64,000 bases of DNA from Tabrizicola aquatica (GTDB taxonomy: Bacteria > Pseudomonadota > Alphaproteobacteria > Rhodobacterales > Rhodobacteraceae). Positions 18,075-27,769 of this stretch are shown piece by piece. The stretch spans positions 372,001 through 436,000 of the forward strand of contig NZ_PJON01000002.1 in assembly GCF_002900975.1 (NCBI RefSeq), read 5' to 3'. The stretch's first letter is position 1. Every line of letters begins with the position of its first letter. The translations under genes were made by a program, and so were the position numbers. The notes below the pieces were generated by a model. The model saw only the letters and a program-made list of their open reading frames with translations. It made no database searches and was not told the origin of the DNA.

Positions 18075-19358
18075 ATGGACACGATCTATGCCCTCGCCAC
18101 GGCGCGGGGTCGATCGGGCCTCGCCGTGGTAAGGATTTCGGGGCCGGCGGCGTTTGCGGCTGGTCTTGCGCTGTGCGGGTCGCTGCCTGCTACGCGGGTG
18201 GCGGGGCTGCGGCGACTGACTTGGCGCGGCGAATTGCTGGACGAGGCGCTGGTGGTTTCCTTCGCTGAAGGGGCCAGCTTTACCGGCGAGGCTGTGGTGG
18301 AGTTGCACTGCCACGGTGGGCCCGCCGTCGTTGGGGCGGTGTTGCGCGCATTGGCCGAGCAACCGGGGCTGCGGCTGGCTGAACCGGGGGAGTTCACGCG
18401 GCGGGCGCTGGAGAATGGCGTCCTGGACCTTGCCCAGGTCGAGGGGCTGGCCGACCTGATCGACGCCGAGACCGAGGCACAACGGCGTCAGGCAGTGCGG
18501 GTTCTTTCAGGATCGGTGGGTCAGAAGGTCGATGGCTGGCGGCGAGACCTGATCCGGGCGGGGGCTTTGCTGGAAGCGACCATCGACTTTGCCGATGAAG
18601 ATGTTCCGGTGGATGTGTCACCGGAAGTGCTGGGGCTGATCGATGGCCTGATGGCTGATCTGGGTCGCGAGGCTGCGGGAGTTTTGGCGGCCGAACGCAT
18701 CCGTGACGGCTTTGAGGTGGCGATTGTCGGCGCGCCGAATGCGGGAAAGTCGACGCTGCTGAACCAGTTGGCCGGGCGTGAGGCCGCGATCACCTCCGAG
18801 ATTGCCGGAACGACGCGGGATGTGATCGAGGTTCGGATGGAGATTGCCGGGCTTCCGGTGACATTCCTGGACACCGCAGGCTTGCGCGACACCGAGGATC
18901 GGCTGGAACGCGCTGGGATCGAGCGGGCCTTGGCGCGGGCCGAAGCAGCGGATCTGCGGCTGTTCCTGACCGATGGCACTGGCCTGCCACTGGAGCCGAC
19001 GGGCGATGATCTGGTGGTTCTGGGGAAATCAGATACCAAATCTGGTTGGTCTGGGTTGGCCGTGTCGGGAAAGACTGGGCAAGGGGTGCCCGAACTGATG
19101 GCGCGGATCGGTGAAATCCTGGATCAGCGTGTCGGCTCTGCCGGTGCCCTTGTGCGCGAACGCCATCGCATCGCCGTTACAGCGGCGATTGCTGCTCTGG
19201 CCGAGTCACGGGCGGAAGTGGTAAGACGTGACTCGCGCGTCGAGTTGGCGGCGGAGCATCTGCGGCGGGCTGTGCGGGCACTGGATGCGCTGGTTGGCCG
19301 CGTAGATGTCGACGACCTGCTCGGCGAGATTTTCGCCAGCTTCTGCATCGGCAAGTAA
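18075..19358 (+). CDS. mnmE: tRNA uridine-5-carboxymethylaminomethyl modification GTPase MnmE
   Basis: This 427-residue protein has the N-terminal tetrahydrofolate-binding domain ([37 protein letters not shown]). A helical domain with an inserted G domain follows (G1 GAPNAGKS near 219-226, G3 [11 protein letters not shown]4 GKSD), and it ends with FCIGK carrying the catalytic Cys. With MnmG it modifies the wobble uridine of certain tRNAs. It lies between rho and mnmG; mnmG starts four bases later, within a parS site. Confidence 0.97.
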   Translation: MDTIYALATARGRSGLAVVRISGPAAFAAGLALCGSLPATRVAGLRRLTWRGELLDEALVVSFAEGASFTGEAVVELHCHGGPAVVGAVLRALAEQPGLRLAEPGEFTRRALENGVLDLAQVEGLADLIDAETEAQRRQAVRVLSGSVGQKVDGWRRDLIRAGALLEATIDFADEDVPVDVSPEVLGLIDGLMADLGREAAGVLAAERIRDGFEVAIVGAPNAGKSTLLNQLAGREAAITSEIAGTTRDVIEVRMEIAGLPVTFLDTAGLRDTEDRLERAGIERALARAEAADLRLFLTDGTGLPLEPTGDDLVVLGKSDTKSGWSGLAVSGKTGQGVPELMARIGEILDQRVGSAGALVRERHRIAVTAAIAALAESRAEVVRRDSRVELAAEHLRRAVRALDALVGRVDVDDLLGEIFASFCIGK

Positions 19359-19361
19359 GGG

Positions 19362-21233
19362 GTGTTCCACGTGAAACACTACGATGTCATCGTGATCGGC
19401 GGCGGCCACGCGGGCGCTGAAGCGGCAGCGGCAGCGGCCCGGATGGGTGTGTCAACCGCGCTGGTGACGCTGCGGATCGAGACGCTGGGCGCGATGTCCT
19501 GCAACCCGGCCATCGGGGGACTCGGCAAGGGCCACCTCGTGCGCGAGATCGACGCGCTGGACGGGGTCATGGGCCGGATGGCGGACCGGGCCGGCATCCA
19601 GTTCCGCCTGCTGAACCGTCGCAAGGGACCGGCCGTGCAGGGCCCGCGTGCCCAGATCGACCGGCGCCTCTATCGGGAAGCGATGCGGGCGGAGTTGCTG
19701 GCGACGCCGGGGCTGGAGGTGATCGAGGGCGAAGTTGCAGGTTTGCGGCTGGCTGGGGGCGCCGTTGCTGGGATCACGCTGGCCTCGGGTGTCGAGTTGT
19801 CGTCGGGCCGGGTTGTGCTGACCGCGGGAACCTTCCTGAATGGTGTGATCCATATTGGGGATCGTCGGATGTTAGGCGGCCGCATGGGCGATTCGCCGTG
19901 CAAGCTTCTTGCATCGCAATTGGCGGAACTTGCGCTGCCCGTTGGACGCCTGAAAACCGGGACGCCGCCGCGCCTTGATGGGCGGACTATCGATTGGGCG
20001 CGGTTGGAAAGTCAGCCGGGGGACGATGACCCGGCGATGTTCTCCTTCCTGAACCGCGGCCCGGAAGCCCGGCAGATTTCCTGCGGGATCACACATACGT
20101 CCGAGGCGACTCACCAGATCGTGCGGGACAACCTCGGCCGGTCCGCAATGTATGGTGGGCACATCGAAGGTGTGGGCCCCCGCTATTGCCCGTCGATCGA
20201 GGACAAGGTTGTCCGCTTTGCCGACAAATCCTCGCATCAGGTTTTCCTTGAACCCGAGGGGCTGGATGATCACACGGTCTATCCGAACGGCTTGTCGACC
20301 TCTCTGCCGGAAGAGGTTCAGCACGCCTATATCCGCACGATCGCCGGGCTGGAGCAGACTGTCATCCTGCAGCCCGGCTATGCGATCGAATACGATTACT
20401 TTGACCCCCGGGGCCTGCACCGTACGCTGGAAGCGCGGGCCGTGAAGGGGCTGTACTTTGCGGGGCAGATCAACGGCACAACGGGTTATGAAGAGGCGGG
20501 GGCGCAAGGTCTTGTTGCAGGACTAAACGCCGCCGCAGCATCCAGAGGATCAGCACCCGTCGAGTTCAGCCGAACCGAAAGCTATATCGGCGTGATGATC
20601 GACGATCTGACCTCTCGCGGCGTGACAGAGCCTTACCGCATGTTCACGTCCCGCGCGGAGTTCCGGCTGACGGTCCGGGCCGACAATGCGGACCGCCGCT
20701 TGACGCCCCTTGGAATCCAGGCCGGCTGTGTGACGCTTGGCCGGCAAACTGCTTTCGAAGCAAAGCTGGATGCCCTGGAAGCGGGACGCGAGTCGCTTGC
20801 GCAAGTCATGATCGGACCCAAGGCGCTCAACGAGGCGGGGATCGCCGTCAGCAGGGATGGTGGCAAACGCTCGGCTTATGATGTGCTCTCGTTGCCAGGG
20901 GTTGATCTGGATGTGGTGGTGAGTGCGTTACCGGCCTACAGCATGTTGAGTCGTGAGGTTCTTGAGCAGCTTCAAATCGATTCGACATACGACCAGTATT
21001 CCGATCGCCAAGCAAAGGAGGTTGCAGATCTCCGCCGGCAGGAAACGCAGCGGATCCCGGAAGACTTCGACTATGGTCGAATTTCTGGACTATCGAACGA
21101 ACTCAAGCAGAAGCTGGCGCGAGCGCGGCCGGATTCCATCTTGCAAGCCTCCCGGATCGAGGGTGTTACGCCCGCAGCACTGCTGTTGGTCCTTTCTCAT
21201 TTGCGCAAACCCGTGGAGCGGCTCGTCGGATAA
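19362..21233 (+). CDS. mnmG: tRNA uridine-5-carboxymethylaminomethyl modification enzyme MnmG (GidA)
   Basis: This 623-residue FAD protein starts with GTG at 19362, giving [20 protein letters not shown]. The first codons overlap a parS site, which explains the conserved FHVKH sequence. The FAD-binding GGGHAG motif lies at about residues 14-19. Other hallmarks are [13 protein letters not shown], the conserved [21 protein letters not shown] and the C-terminal [14 protein letters not shown]. It partners MnmE in wobble uridine modification. Its stop TAA shares one base with the start of rsmG. Confidence 0.98.
   Translation: MFHVKHYDVIVIGGGHAGAEAAAAAARMGVSTALVTLRIETLGAMSCNPAIGGLGKGHLVREIDALDGVMGRMADRAGIQFRLLNRRKGPAVQGPRAQIDRRLYREAMRAELLATPGLEVIEGEVAGLRLAGGAVAGITLASGVELSSGRVVLTAGTFLNGVIHIGDRRMLGGRMGDSPCKLLASQLAELALPVGRLKTGTPPRLDGRTIDWARLESQPGDDDPAMFSFLNRGPEARQISCGITHTSEATHQIVRDNLGRSAMYGGHIEGVGPRYCPSIEDKVVRFADKSSHQVFLEPEGLDDHTVYPNGLSTSLPEEVQHAYIRTIAGLEQTVILQPGYAIEYDYFDPRGLHRTLEARAVKGLYFAGQINGTTGYEEAGAQGLVAGLNAAAASRGSAPVEFSRTESYIGVMIDDLTSRGVTEPYRMFTSRAEFRLTVRADNADRRLTPLGIQAGCVTLGRQTAFEAKLDALEAGRESLAQVMIGPKALNEAGIAVSRDGGKRSAYDVLSLPGVDLDVVVSALPAYSMLSREVLEQLQIDSTYDQYSDRQAKEVADLRRQETQRIPEDFDYGRISGLSNELKQKLARARPDSILQASRIEGVTPAALLLVLSHLRKPVERLVG
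19363..19378. promoter_or_regulatory. parS: parS-like centromere site at the mnmG start
   Basis: TGTTCCACGTGAAACA differs by one base from the bacterial parS consensus TGTTTCACGTGAAACA. It overlaps codons 1-6 of mnmG, starting one base after the first base of the GTG start. ParB (22657-23562) is expected to bind it and load onto the origin region. Confidence 0.85.
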
Positions 21234-21862
21234 TGGACGCGCTTGACCCTTCCATTGCGGGCTTGAGTGTTTCACGTGAAACATTCGCGGCACTGCAACA
21301 GCTGGAAGCGCTCGTCCGGCGCTGGACGCCCGCAATCAACCTGGTGAGCAAGGCAACGCTCACTCACCTCTGGGACCGGCACATTGTCGATTCCGCGCAA
21401 GTCTTCTCGCTGTGCCCTCCGGCTGCAAAGACGTGGGTTGATGTGGGATCAGGTGGCGGCTTTCCTGGGCTGGTTGTTGCGATCCTGGCGCGGGAGTTGC
21501 GGCCAGACCTTCACGTAACCCTCGTGGAGTCGGATCAGCGCAAGGCAACCTTCCTTCGTCAGGCCGCACAAAGCTTGGGGCTGAAAGCGGCGGTACGCAG
21601 CGAGCGAATCGAATCGCTGCCGTCCCTGCAGGCAGATGTGTTGTCAGCCAGAGCGCTTGCGGCATTATCAGAACTTCTTGGCATCGCCGATCTGCATTTG
21701 GCCAGCGATGGAGTAGCGATTTTTCCCAAAGGATCCCGCTACATGGAAGAGCTGGCCGCAGCGCGCAGCGCCTGGACCTTCAACTTAGAGACGCAGCGCA
21801 GCCTTTCGGACCCGGAAGCTGCAATTCTTGTGATCAGGAACATTCATCGCCATGTCGGATAG
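21233..21862 (+). CDS. rsmG: 16S rRNA (guanine(527)-N(7))-methyltransferase RsmG (GidB)
   Basis: This 209-residue methyltransferase starts with ATG at 21233, overlapping the mnmG stop by one base. It has the SAM-binding motif WVDVGSGGGFPGLVVAIL near residue 65 and the family segments NLVSKATLTHLWDRHIVDS and VLSARALAALSELL. RsmG methylates G527 of 16S rRNA. A perfect parS site lies inside codons 12-18 (SVSRETF). The gene overlaps parA by 11 bases, so parA translation is probably coupled. Confidence 0.97.
   Translation: MDALDPSIAGLSVSRETFAALQQLEALVRRWTPAINLVSKATLTHLWDRHIVDSAQVFSLCPPAAKTWVDVGSGGGFPGLVVAILARELRPDLHVTLVESDQRKATFLRQAAQSLGLKAAVRSERIESLPSLQADVLSARALAALSELLGIADLHLASDGVAIFPKGSRYMEELAAARSAWTFNLETQRSLSDPEAAILVIRNIHRHVG
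21268..21283. promoter_or_regulatory. parS: Perfect parS centromere site inside rsmG
   Basis: TGTTTCACGTGAAACA is an exact match to the chromosomal parS consensus and is a perfect 16-base palindrome. It lies in the N-terminal coding part of rsmG, 1.9 kb from the mnmG parS and about 0.6 kb before parA. Two sites this close suggest a ParB loading centre near oriC. Confidence 0.93.
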
Positions 21863-22655
21863 CCCCTACATTCTCGCTCTGGCCAACCAGAAGGGCGGCG
21901 TCGGCAAGACGACGACTGCGATCAACTTGGCAGCTGGCCTTGCCGAGCTTGGCAAGAAGGTTCTGCTGGTGGATATCGATCCGCAGGGCAACTCCTCTAC
22001 CGGACTGGGTGTTCGCCCTGATGCTCGGAAGAAAACAAGCTACGACTTGATCGTGGACGGAGCCGCTCTACAGGATGTTGTGATGGAAACCGGAAGTCGG
22101 GACATCATGATCATCCCGGGGAACGCAGACTTGTCCTCGGCCGACCTGGATATCGTGTCGAACGAAAAGCGTAGCTATCTGCTGCACGATGCGCTTCGGC
22201 GACCCGAGATGGAGAGTTACGGCTTCGATTACATCCTGATCGACTGCCCGCCAGCCCTTAGTCTGCTGACCGTCAACGCACTTGTCGCCGCACATTCCGT
22301 GCTTGTGCCGTTGCAGTGCGAATTTTTCGCGCTGGAAGGCCTGTCGCAGCTAATGCTCACGATTCGGGACGTGAGGCGGTCGGCTAACCCGGACCTGCGC
22401 ATCGAAGGGGTTGTGTTGACCATGCATGACCGCCGCAACAGGTTGACGGCCCAGGTCGAGGCCGATGCCCGTGCAAACATGGGCGACTTGGTGATGAAAA
22501 CGACGATTCCGCGCAATGTGCGAATCAGTGAGGCACCGTCCTATGCGCTGCCAGTGCTGAGCTACGATCCTGGCTCGAAGGGCGCAGAGGCCTATCGTGC
22601 CTTGGCACGGGAAATCGCCGATCGGCGCAAAACCCCCGAAGTTGCAGAGGCCTGA
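21852..22655 (+). CDS. parA: Chromosome partitioning ATPase ParA
   Basis: This 267-residue ParA/Soj protein has the deviant Walker A KGGVGKTTT near residues 14-22. It also has VDIDPQGNSSTGLG, DYILIDCPPALSLLTVNAL and the late motif TTIPRNVRISEAPSYALPV, all usual for chromosomal ParA. It binds DNA as an ATP dimer and moves ParB-parS complexes. It overlaps rsmG by 11 bases and is followed by parB. Codon use is more AT-tolerant than in the T6SS genes. Confidence 0.97.
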   Translation: MSDSPYILALANQKGGVGKTTTAINLAAGLAELGKKVLLVDIDPQGNSSTGLGVRPDARKKTSYDLIVDGAALQDVVMETGSRDIMIIPGNADLSSADLDIVSNEKRSYLLHDALRRPEMESYGFDYILIDCPPALSLLTVNALVAAHSVLVPLQCEFFALEGLSQLMLTIRDVRRSANPDLRIEGVVLTMHDRRNRLTAQVEADARANMGDLVMKTTIPRNVRISEAPSYALPVLSYDPGSKGAEAYRALAREIADRRKTPEVAEA

Positions 22656-22656
22656 C

Positions 22657-23562
22657 ATGACAAAGAACGAAAGACGTGGCCTTGGCCGTGGCTTGTCTGC
22701 ACTGATGGCTGACGTGCATTTGGCCGGGCCCGAGCAGATGGCAGCCCCGCGCAAGGCAGAGCTGCACCTTCCGGTGGAAAAACTTGAGCCAAACCCGCAG
22801 CAACCGCGGTTGGATTTCAAGCAGGACGAACTGGAAAGCCTGGCCGATTCGATTCGCCAGAAGGGCGTCATCCAGCCGCTGATCGTACGGCGGAAACCGG
22901 GCCGTGACGCATATGAGATCGTCGCCGGCGAACGGCGGTGGCGGGCGGCGCAACTTGCGCAACTGCACGAAGTTCCCGTTGTGGTTCGAGAGCTTAGCGA
23001 CACCGAAGTCCTTGAAGTCGCAATCATCGAGAACATTCAGCGCGCGGACCTGAATGCCATCGAAGAAGCCCTCGGTTTCCGGCAGCTGATGACCCGATTC
23101 GGCCATACGCAGGAAAAGCTCGCCGAGGCGCTGAGCAGAAGCCGGAGCCATGTCGCGAATCTGTTGCGGCTTTTGACCTTGCCGAGCGATGTGCAAGACT
23201 TGGTGCGCGACGGCAAGCTGTCGGCAGGGCACGCACGCGCACTGATTGGAAGCCCGAAAGCGTCGGAACTGGCCGCGCAGATCGTGGCCAAAGGGCTGTC
23301 GGTCCGCGAGGTCGAGAAGCTGATGAAGGCGGAAGCTGCCCCCAAGGCGGCCCCGAAAACCCCAACGAACTCGTCTGAAAAGGACGCCGACACCCGCGCG
23401 CTGGAGGCCGATCTTTCCGCCAATCTGCAGATGCAGGTGAAGATCGACCACGTCCCGGGGCAGGACGCAGGGCAGATCTCCATCCGGTATAATAGCCTGG
23501 AAGACCTCGATATGCTGTGTCAGATTCTGTCGCAGGCACCAGATCGGGTGGCGCGGGACTAA
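22657..23562 (+). CDS. parB: Chromosome partitioning protein ParB
   Basis: The start chosen is the ATG at 22657, one base after the parA stop, giving a 301-residue protein beginning MTKNERRGLGRGLSALM, the usual ParA-interacting N-terminus. The CTP-binding domain has VEKLEPNPQQPR, RKGVIQPL-like IRQKGVIQPLIVR, VAGERRWRAAQLA and ENIQRADLNAIEEA. A helix-turn-helix for parS binding follows (THEKLAEALSRSRSHVANLLR-type sequence), then a C-terminal dimer domain. It loads at parS sites such as 19363 and 21268. It is convergent with hemW, with stops overlapping by four bases. Confidence 0.97.
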   Translation: MTKNERRGLGRGLSALMADVHLAGPEQMAAPRKAELHLPVEKLEPNPQQPRLDFKQDELESLADSIRQKGVIQPLIVRRKPGRDAYEIVAGERRWRAAQLAQLHEVPVVVRELSDTEVLEVAIIENIQRADLNAIEEALGFRQLMTRFGHTQEKLAEALSRSRSHVANLLRLLTLPSDVQDLVRDGKLSAGHARALIGSPKASELAAQIVAKGLSVREVEKLMKAEAAPKAAPKTPTNSSEKDADTRALEADLSANLQMQVKIDHVPGQDAGQISIRYNSLEDLDMLCQILSQAPDRVARD

Positions 23563-24731
23563 TTCGCGCTGTGACGGCCGGCCAGCAGGGCGCGCAGGAT
23601 GCCATTCAGCATCATGACGCCGCTGTCGGTCGTCTGGATACGGTCGTCATCGCGGGTAAGCAGGCCGAGCGCGATGACCTCCTCCAAAGCAGCTGGCGGC
23701 AACGGAGTGCCAGCCAGCGCGGCGTAGCGGTCCAGCGAGGCACCCTCTTTCAGGCGCAGGGCGAACATCAGGTACTCGCTGGCACGATCCTCGCCAGACA
23801 GGCGCTCACTGCGTTCGGCAGAACCGGGGGCGGCGAGTGTGCGATCCAGCCAAGCAGCCGGCATACGCTCCGACTCGGTGGCGAATCGGGACGAATCGAG
23901 GGTGAGTCGCCCGTGGGCACCGGGGCCGATCCCTGCGTAATCGCCCATCCGCCAATATATCAGGTTGTGGCGTGACTCGTCGCCAGGGCGGGCGTGATTC
24001 GAGACCTCGTAGGCAGGAAGGCCAGCACCTCGGGTGATCTCTTGCGTCAGTTCGAACATGTCGGCCGACAGGTCTTCTTCAGGCAGGCCGCGCAACAGGT
24101 TCTTGGCGTGCATCTGGCCAAAGACGGTGCCGTCCTCGATGGTCAGCTGGTAAAGCGAAAGGTGCGACGTGCCAAAGTCCAGCGCGCGGTGAAGTTCGTC
24201 GCGCCAGGCGTCCAGGGTCTGGTTCTGGCGGGCGTAGATCAGGTCGATCGAGACGCGCTGAAAGGTGGACTGGGCAACAGCAATCGCTTTTGCAGCCTCG
24301 TCCACCGTGTGCATCCGGCCCAGGCGGCGAAGGTCGTCGGGATCAAGCGACTGAATTCCAAGAGAGACCCGATTGACGCCCGCCTTGGCATAGCCTTCGA
24401 ACCGGGCCGCCTCGACCGAACCGGGGTTCGCTTCCAGCGTGATCTCGATGTCGTTCGCAAGGGTCCAGGTCGCGCGGACGCGGTCAAGGATGCCCTGGAC
24501 GGTTGCGGCCTCCATCAGGGAGGGCGTGCCGCCGCCGAAAAAGATGGTGTTCAGGACGCGGCCCTGGGTCAGTGCGCCAATGCGGTCGATTTCGGACTGG
24601 AACGCTTGCAGCCAGCGGGACTGGTCCACCTGCGCGGCGACGTGGCTGTTGAAATCGCAATAGGGGCATTTCGACTGGCAGAAGGGCCAGTGCAGATAGA
24701 GGCCGAAGCCTGCGTGACGCCAGTCGTCCAT
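23559..24731 (-). CDS. hemW: Radical SAM heme chaperone HemW
   Basis: This 390-residue radical SAM protein has the HemW cluster motif CQSKCPYCDF (CxxxCxxC) near residue 18. It also has TIFFGGGTPSLM, the SAM-binding stretch ITLEANPGSVE, RVSLGIQSLDPDDLRRLGR and DLIYARQNQT. HemW inserts heme into respiratory enzymes and was once annotated as an oxygen-independent coproporphyrinogen oxidase. The Cys next to the cluster motif typical of HemN is absent, which favours HemW. The start sits one base into the rdgB stop, so it follows rdgB and rph in a leftward operon. Confidence 0.92.
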   Translation of the reverse strand: MDDWRHAGFGLYLHWPFCQSKCPYCDFNSHVAAQVDQSRWLQAFQSEIDRIGALTQGRVLNTIFFGGGTPSLMEAATVQGILDRVRATWTLANDIEITLEANPGSVEAARFEGYAKAGVNRVSLGIQSLDPDDLRRLGRMHTVDEAAKAIAVAQSTFQRVSIDLIYARQNQTLDAWRDELHRALDFGTSHLSLYQLTIEDGTVFGQMHAKNLLRGLPEEDLSADMFELTQEITRGAGLPAYEVSNHARPGDESRHNLIYWRMGDYAGIGPGAHGRLTLDSSRFATESERMPAAWLDRTLAAPGSAERSERLSGEDRASEYLMFALRLKEGASLDRYAALAGTPLPPAALEEVIALGLLTRDDDRIQTTDSGVMMLNGILRALLAGRHSAN

Positions 24732-25336
24732 CAGGGGAAGCAGGCCGCGACCAGCTTGGCGAAGGCGTCCGCGCGGTGGGAAAGGCGATTTTTCTCCCAG
24801 CGGTCCATCTCGCCGAAAGTCTGGGTAAAGCCGTCGGGCATGAAGATCGGGTCAAAGCCGTGGCCCTGTTCGCCGCGGCCCGGCCAGACAAGGCGGCCGG
24901 AGGACTTGCCTTCAAAAACAAGGTCTTGGCCGTCAGGTGCCGCAAGAACCAGGGTGCAGCAGAACTGGGCGGTACGGGGTTCCGGGGCTTTCGCCACCTC
25001 AAGCTCGCGCCAGACGCGCTCCATTCCGACGGCGAAGTCGCGGCCTTTTGCGGTGGTGGCCCAGTCGGCGGTGAATACACCGGGCGCTCCGCCCAAGGCG
25101 TCGACGGCGAGGCCGGAGTCGTCGGCCAAGGCCACCAGACCGGAAGCCTTGGCGGCTGCGTGGGCCTTCAGGCGGGCGTTGCCGACAAAGGTGGTCTCGG
25201 TTTCCTCAGGCTCGGGGAGGCCGAGGTCACCCGCGCCGACAACCGTCACGTCGAAGGGTGCCAGAAGATCGGCGATCTCTTCCAGCTTGCCACGGTTGTG
25301 CGTGGCGACCAGCAGGCGATCCCCGCGCTTCAGCAT
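24731..25336 (-). CDS. rdgB: XTP/dITP pyrophosphatase (non-canonical purine NTPase)
   Basis: The start chosen is the ATG at 25336, giving a 201-residue protein beginning MLKRGDRLLVATHNRGKLEEI, the family N-terminus; the longer frame enters rph. It has TTFVGNARLKA, LADDSGLAVDALGGAPGV with the catalytic Asp, and HGFDPIF near the end. It removes deaminated purine nucleotides from the pool. It lies between rph and hemW. Confidence 0.95.
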   Translation of the reverse strand: MLKRGDRLLVATHNRGKLEEIADLLAPFDVTVVGAGDLGLPEPEETETTFVGNARLKAHAAAKASGLVALADDSGLAVDALGGAPGVFTADWATTAKGRDFAVGMERVWRELEVAKAPEPRTAQFCCTLVLAAPDGQDLVFEGKSSGRLVWPGRGEQGHGFDPIFMPDGFTQTFGEMDRWEKNRLSHRADAFAKLVAACFP

Positions 25337-25337
25337 G

Positions 25338-26054
25338 TTACAGCCCCAGCGCCGCCCGCTGCGCCGCCACCAGCGCCGCGTTACCCTGACGCGCAAGGTC
25401 CAGGAGATGCAGAAGTTCGTCCTGGCTGAAGGCGGACCCTTCGGCGGACATCTGCACCTCGATCAGCTTGCCGGCGCCGGTCATCACGAAGTTGCCGTCG
25501 GTCCCGGCCGAGGAGTCCTCGATATAATCCAGGTCCAGCACCGGCTGCCCGGCATAAACGCCGCAGGACACGGCCGAGACGTGGTCCATGATCGGGTCCG
25601 ACACGATCACGCCCGAGGTCAGCAGCTTGTTCACCGCCAGCCGCAGCGCGACCCAGCCGCCGGTGATCGAGGCGCAGCGGGTGCCGCCGTCGGCCTGTAT
25701 CACGTCGCAGTCGACGACGATCTGGCGTTCGCCCAGGGCCTGCCGATCCACGCCCGCGCGCAGCGAGCGACCGATAAGCCGCTGAATTTCTTGCGTACGG
25801 CCCGATTGCTTGCCCGCCGCCGCCTCACGCCGCGTGCGCGAGTTCGTCGCGCGGGGCAACATCCCGTATTCCGCCGTCACCCAGCCCTGGCCGGTGTTCT
25901 TCAGGAACGGGGGGGCCTTGTCCTCGATCGTGGCGGAACACAGGACATGGGTTTCGCCCATCTTGATCAGGCACGACCCTTCGGCATGCTTCATCACGTT
26001 GGTTTCGATTGAAACCGCCCGTAGATCGCTTAATTTTCTGCCTGACGGGCGCAT
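25338..26054 (-). CDS. rph: Ribonuclease PH
   Basis: The start is the ATG at 26054, giving a 238-residue protein that begins [14 protein letters not shown], the usual RNase PH N-terminus; the 39-residue upstream extension lies in the hrcA promoter region and is not conserved. The core has [36 protein letters not shown] and [12 protein letters not shown]. RNase PH trims tRNA 3' ends by phosphorolysis. It diverges from hrcA, with about 73 bases between the starts. Confidence 0.96.
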   Translation of the reverse strand: MRPSGRKLSDLRAVSIETNVMKHAEGSCLIKMGETHVLCSATIEDKAPPFLKNTGQGWVTAEYGMLPRATNSRTRREAAAGKQSGRTQEIQRLIGRSLRAGVDRQALGERQIVVDCDVIQADGGTRCASITGGWVALRLAVNKLLTSGVIVSDPIMDHVSAVSCGVYAGQPVLDLDYIEDSSAGTDGNFVMTGAGKLIEVQMSAEGSAFSQDELLHLLDLARQGNAALVAAQRAALGL

Positions 26055-26127
26055 TGCTGGACCTTTCGCTGGAATGCGGCCACATATGCAACCACAGGCA
26101 CCGGATGCAAGGCCGATTGCTGAACCC

Positions 26128-27198
26128 ATGACGACCCCACAACCCATCCTGACAGACATGAACGACCGCACGCGCGAGGTGTTTCGCCGCGTGGTCGAGG
26201 GCTATCTGACCTCGGGCGAGCCGGTGGGTTCGCGGACGTTGACGCGCACGTTGTCCGAAAAGGTCTCGGCCGCGACGGTGCGGAATGTCATGCAAGACCT
26301 GGAATATCTTGGTCTGCTGGACAGCCCGCATATCTCGGCCGGGCGGGTGCCGACCCAGATGGGATTGCGCATGTTCGTCGACAGCCTGCTGGAAGTGGGC
26401 CAGGTCGCGCCCGAGGATCAGGAGAAGATCGACGCCACCCTGGGCGTGAACGACCCCGACGTGACGACATTGCTGGATGAAGTGGGCGCGGCGCTGTCGG
26501 TCATCACCCGGGGGGCCAGCGTGGTGCTGGCACCCAAGCGCGAAGCGGCGATCCGGCATATCGAGTTTGTCAGCCTGGCTGCTGACCGGGCGCTGGTGGT
26601 GCTGGTCTTTGCCGACGGGCAGGTGGAAAACCGGGTTTTCGCGCCGCCACCCGGGCAGACGCCATCCTCGATGCGCGAGGCGGCGAATTTCCTGAACGCA
26701 TTGGCCGAAGGGCGGACGCTGTCCGAGTTACGGGCCAACATCGTTTCGGAAATCGCCAAGCGGCGGCAGGAAATCGATTCGCTGGCGCGCGAGATGGTCG
26801 AAAGCGGCTTTGCCCTGTGGGAAAACGCGGGCGAGCCGTCCGAGCGTCTGATCGTGCGGGGCCGGTCGAACCTGATCGGCGAAGCGGCGGATCAGTCCGA
26901 GATCGACCGCATCCGCAGCCTGTTCGACGATCTGGAGCGTAAGCGGGACATTGCCGAATTCCTGAACCTTACCGAGGCCGGTGAGGGTGTGCGCATTTTT
27001 ATCGGCTCCGAGAACAAGCTTTTCTCACTTTCCGGTTCAAGTCTGGTGGTTTCTCCCTATATGAACGCTGATCGAAAGATCATCGGCGCGGTGGGCGTGA
27101 TCGGACCGACCCGGCTGAACTATGGCCGTATCGTTCCGATCGTCGACTACACCGCCCAGCTGGTGGGCCGCCTGGTCAGTGACCGCGGCAAAGGCTGA
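26128..27198 (+). CDS. hrcA: Heat-inducible transcriptional repressor HrcA
   Basis: The start chosen is the ATG at 26128 ([14 protein letters not shown]), 356 residues. An ATG at 26086 is possible, but neither has a clear ribosome-binding site. The winged helix domain shows [20 protein letters not shown] and [37 protein letters not shown] is the conserved C-terminal part. HrcA represses heat-shock operons by binding CIRCE elements. No CIRCE sequence was seen upstream of this gene or grpE. It is followed 15 bases later by grpE. Confidence 0.94.
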   Translation: MTTPQPILTDMNDRTREVFRRVVEGYLTSGEPVGSRTLTRTLSEKVSAATVRNVMQDLEYLGLLDSPHISAGRVPTQMGLRMFVDSLLEVGQVAPEDQEKIDATLGVNDPDVTTLLDEVGAALSVITRGASVVLAPKREAAIRHIEFVSLAADRALVVLVFADGQVENRVFAPPPGQTPSSMREAANFLNALAEGRTLSELRANIVSEIAKRRQEIDSLAREMVESGFALWENAGEPSERLIVRGRSNLIGEAADQSEIDRIRSLFDDLERKRDIAEFLNLTEAGEGVRIFIGSENKLFSLSGSSLVVSPYMNADRKIIGAVGVIGPTRLNYGRIVPIVDYTAQLVGRLVSDRGKG

Positions 27199-27213
27199 AG
27201 AAGGGCGAGACGA

Positions 27214-27744
27214 ATGTCGCAGGAAGAAACCACCTCGCCGCAGGTGGAGCTGGAAGAGTTTGAAACCCAGAACGCTGGTGAACTTGAGGCCCTGCGGGCC
27301 GAGCGCGACGAGTTGCGCGACAAGTTCATGCGCGTGCTGGCCGACGCTGAGAATTCGCGCAAGCGGGCCGAGCGGGATCGCAAAGAGGCCGAGATGTACG
27401 GTGGGACGCGGTTGGCGCGCGACCTGTTGCCGGTCTACGACAACCTCAACCGGGCGATCCAGGCGATCCCGGAGGAAAGCCGCGCGACTTCCGCGGCGCT
27501 GATCGAGGGCGTCGAGCTGACGCTGCGCGAGCTGACCAATGTGATGACGAAGCATGGCATCACGATGATCTCGCCCGCCGTGGGCGACCAGTTCGACCCC
27601 CAACTGCATCAGGCGATGTTCGAGGCCCCGCTACCGGGCACGAAGGCCGGCCAGATCATTCAGGTGGCAACCGAGGGCTTCATGTTGTTCGACCGCCTGC
27701 TGCGCCCGGCGCAGGTTGGGGTGTCGTCGAATACGGCTGGGTGA
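27214..27744 (+). CDS. grpE: Nucleotide exchange factor GrpE
   Basis: This 176-residue protein has an acidic N-terminus and a long coiled coil (EALRAERDELRDKFMRVLADAENSRKR-type heptads, about residues 24-60). The GrpE core follows: LLPVYDNLNRAIQAI, FDPQLHQAMFEAP and GFMLFDRLLRPAQVGVS. GrpE exchanges nucleotide on DnaK. It forms a pair with hrcA and is convergent with mutS, with a perfect hairpin in between. Confidence 0.95.
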   Translation: MSQEETTSPQVELEEFETQNAGELEALRAERDELRDKFMRVLADAENSRKRAERDRKEAEMYGGTRLARDLLPVYDNLNRAIQAIPEESRATSAALIEGVELTLRELTNVMTKHGITMISPAVGDQFDPQLHQAMFEAPLPGTKAGQIIQVATEGFMLFDRLLRPAQVGVSSNTAG

Positions 27745-27750
27745 GGGCAA

Positions 27751-27769
27751 GGTGGGCGGATCGCCCACC
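27751..27769. terminator. Hairpin between convergent grpE and mutS
   Basis: GGTGGGCG-GAT-CGCCCACC makes a perfect 8-base-pair stem with a three-base loop directly between the ends of two convergent genes. The mutS stop codon begins at 27772, touching the repeat. No T-tract follows. It may act as a bidirectional transcript end or be an interspersed repeat copy. Confidence 0.55.

Noticed and set aside
23994-26012. 672-residue forward frame antisense to hemW, rdgB and rph
   Set aside because: The reverse strand encodes three well-conserved genes end to end; the forward frame has no recognisable motif.
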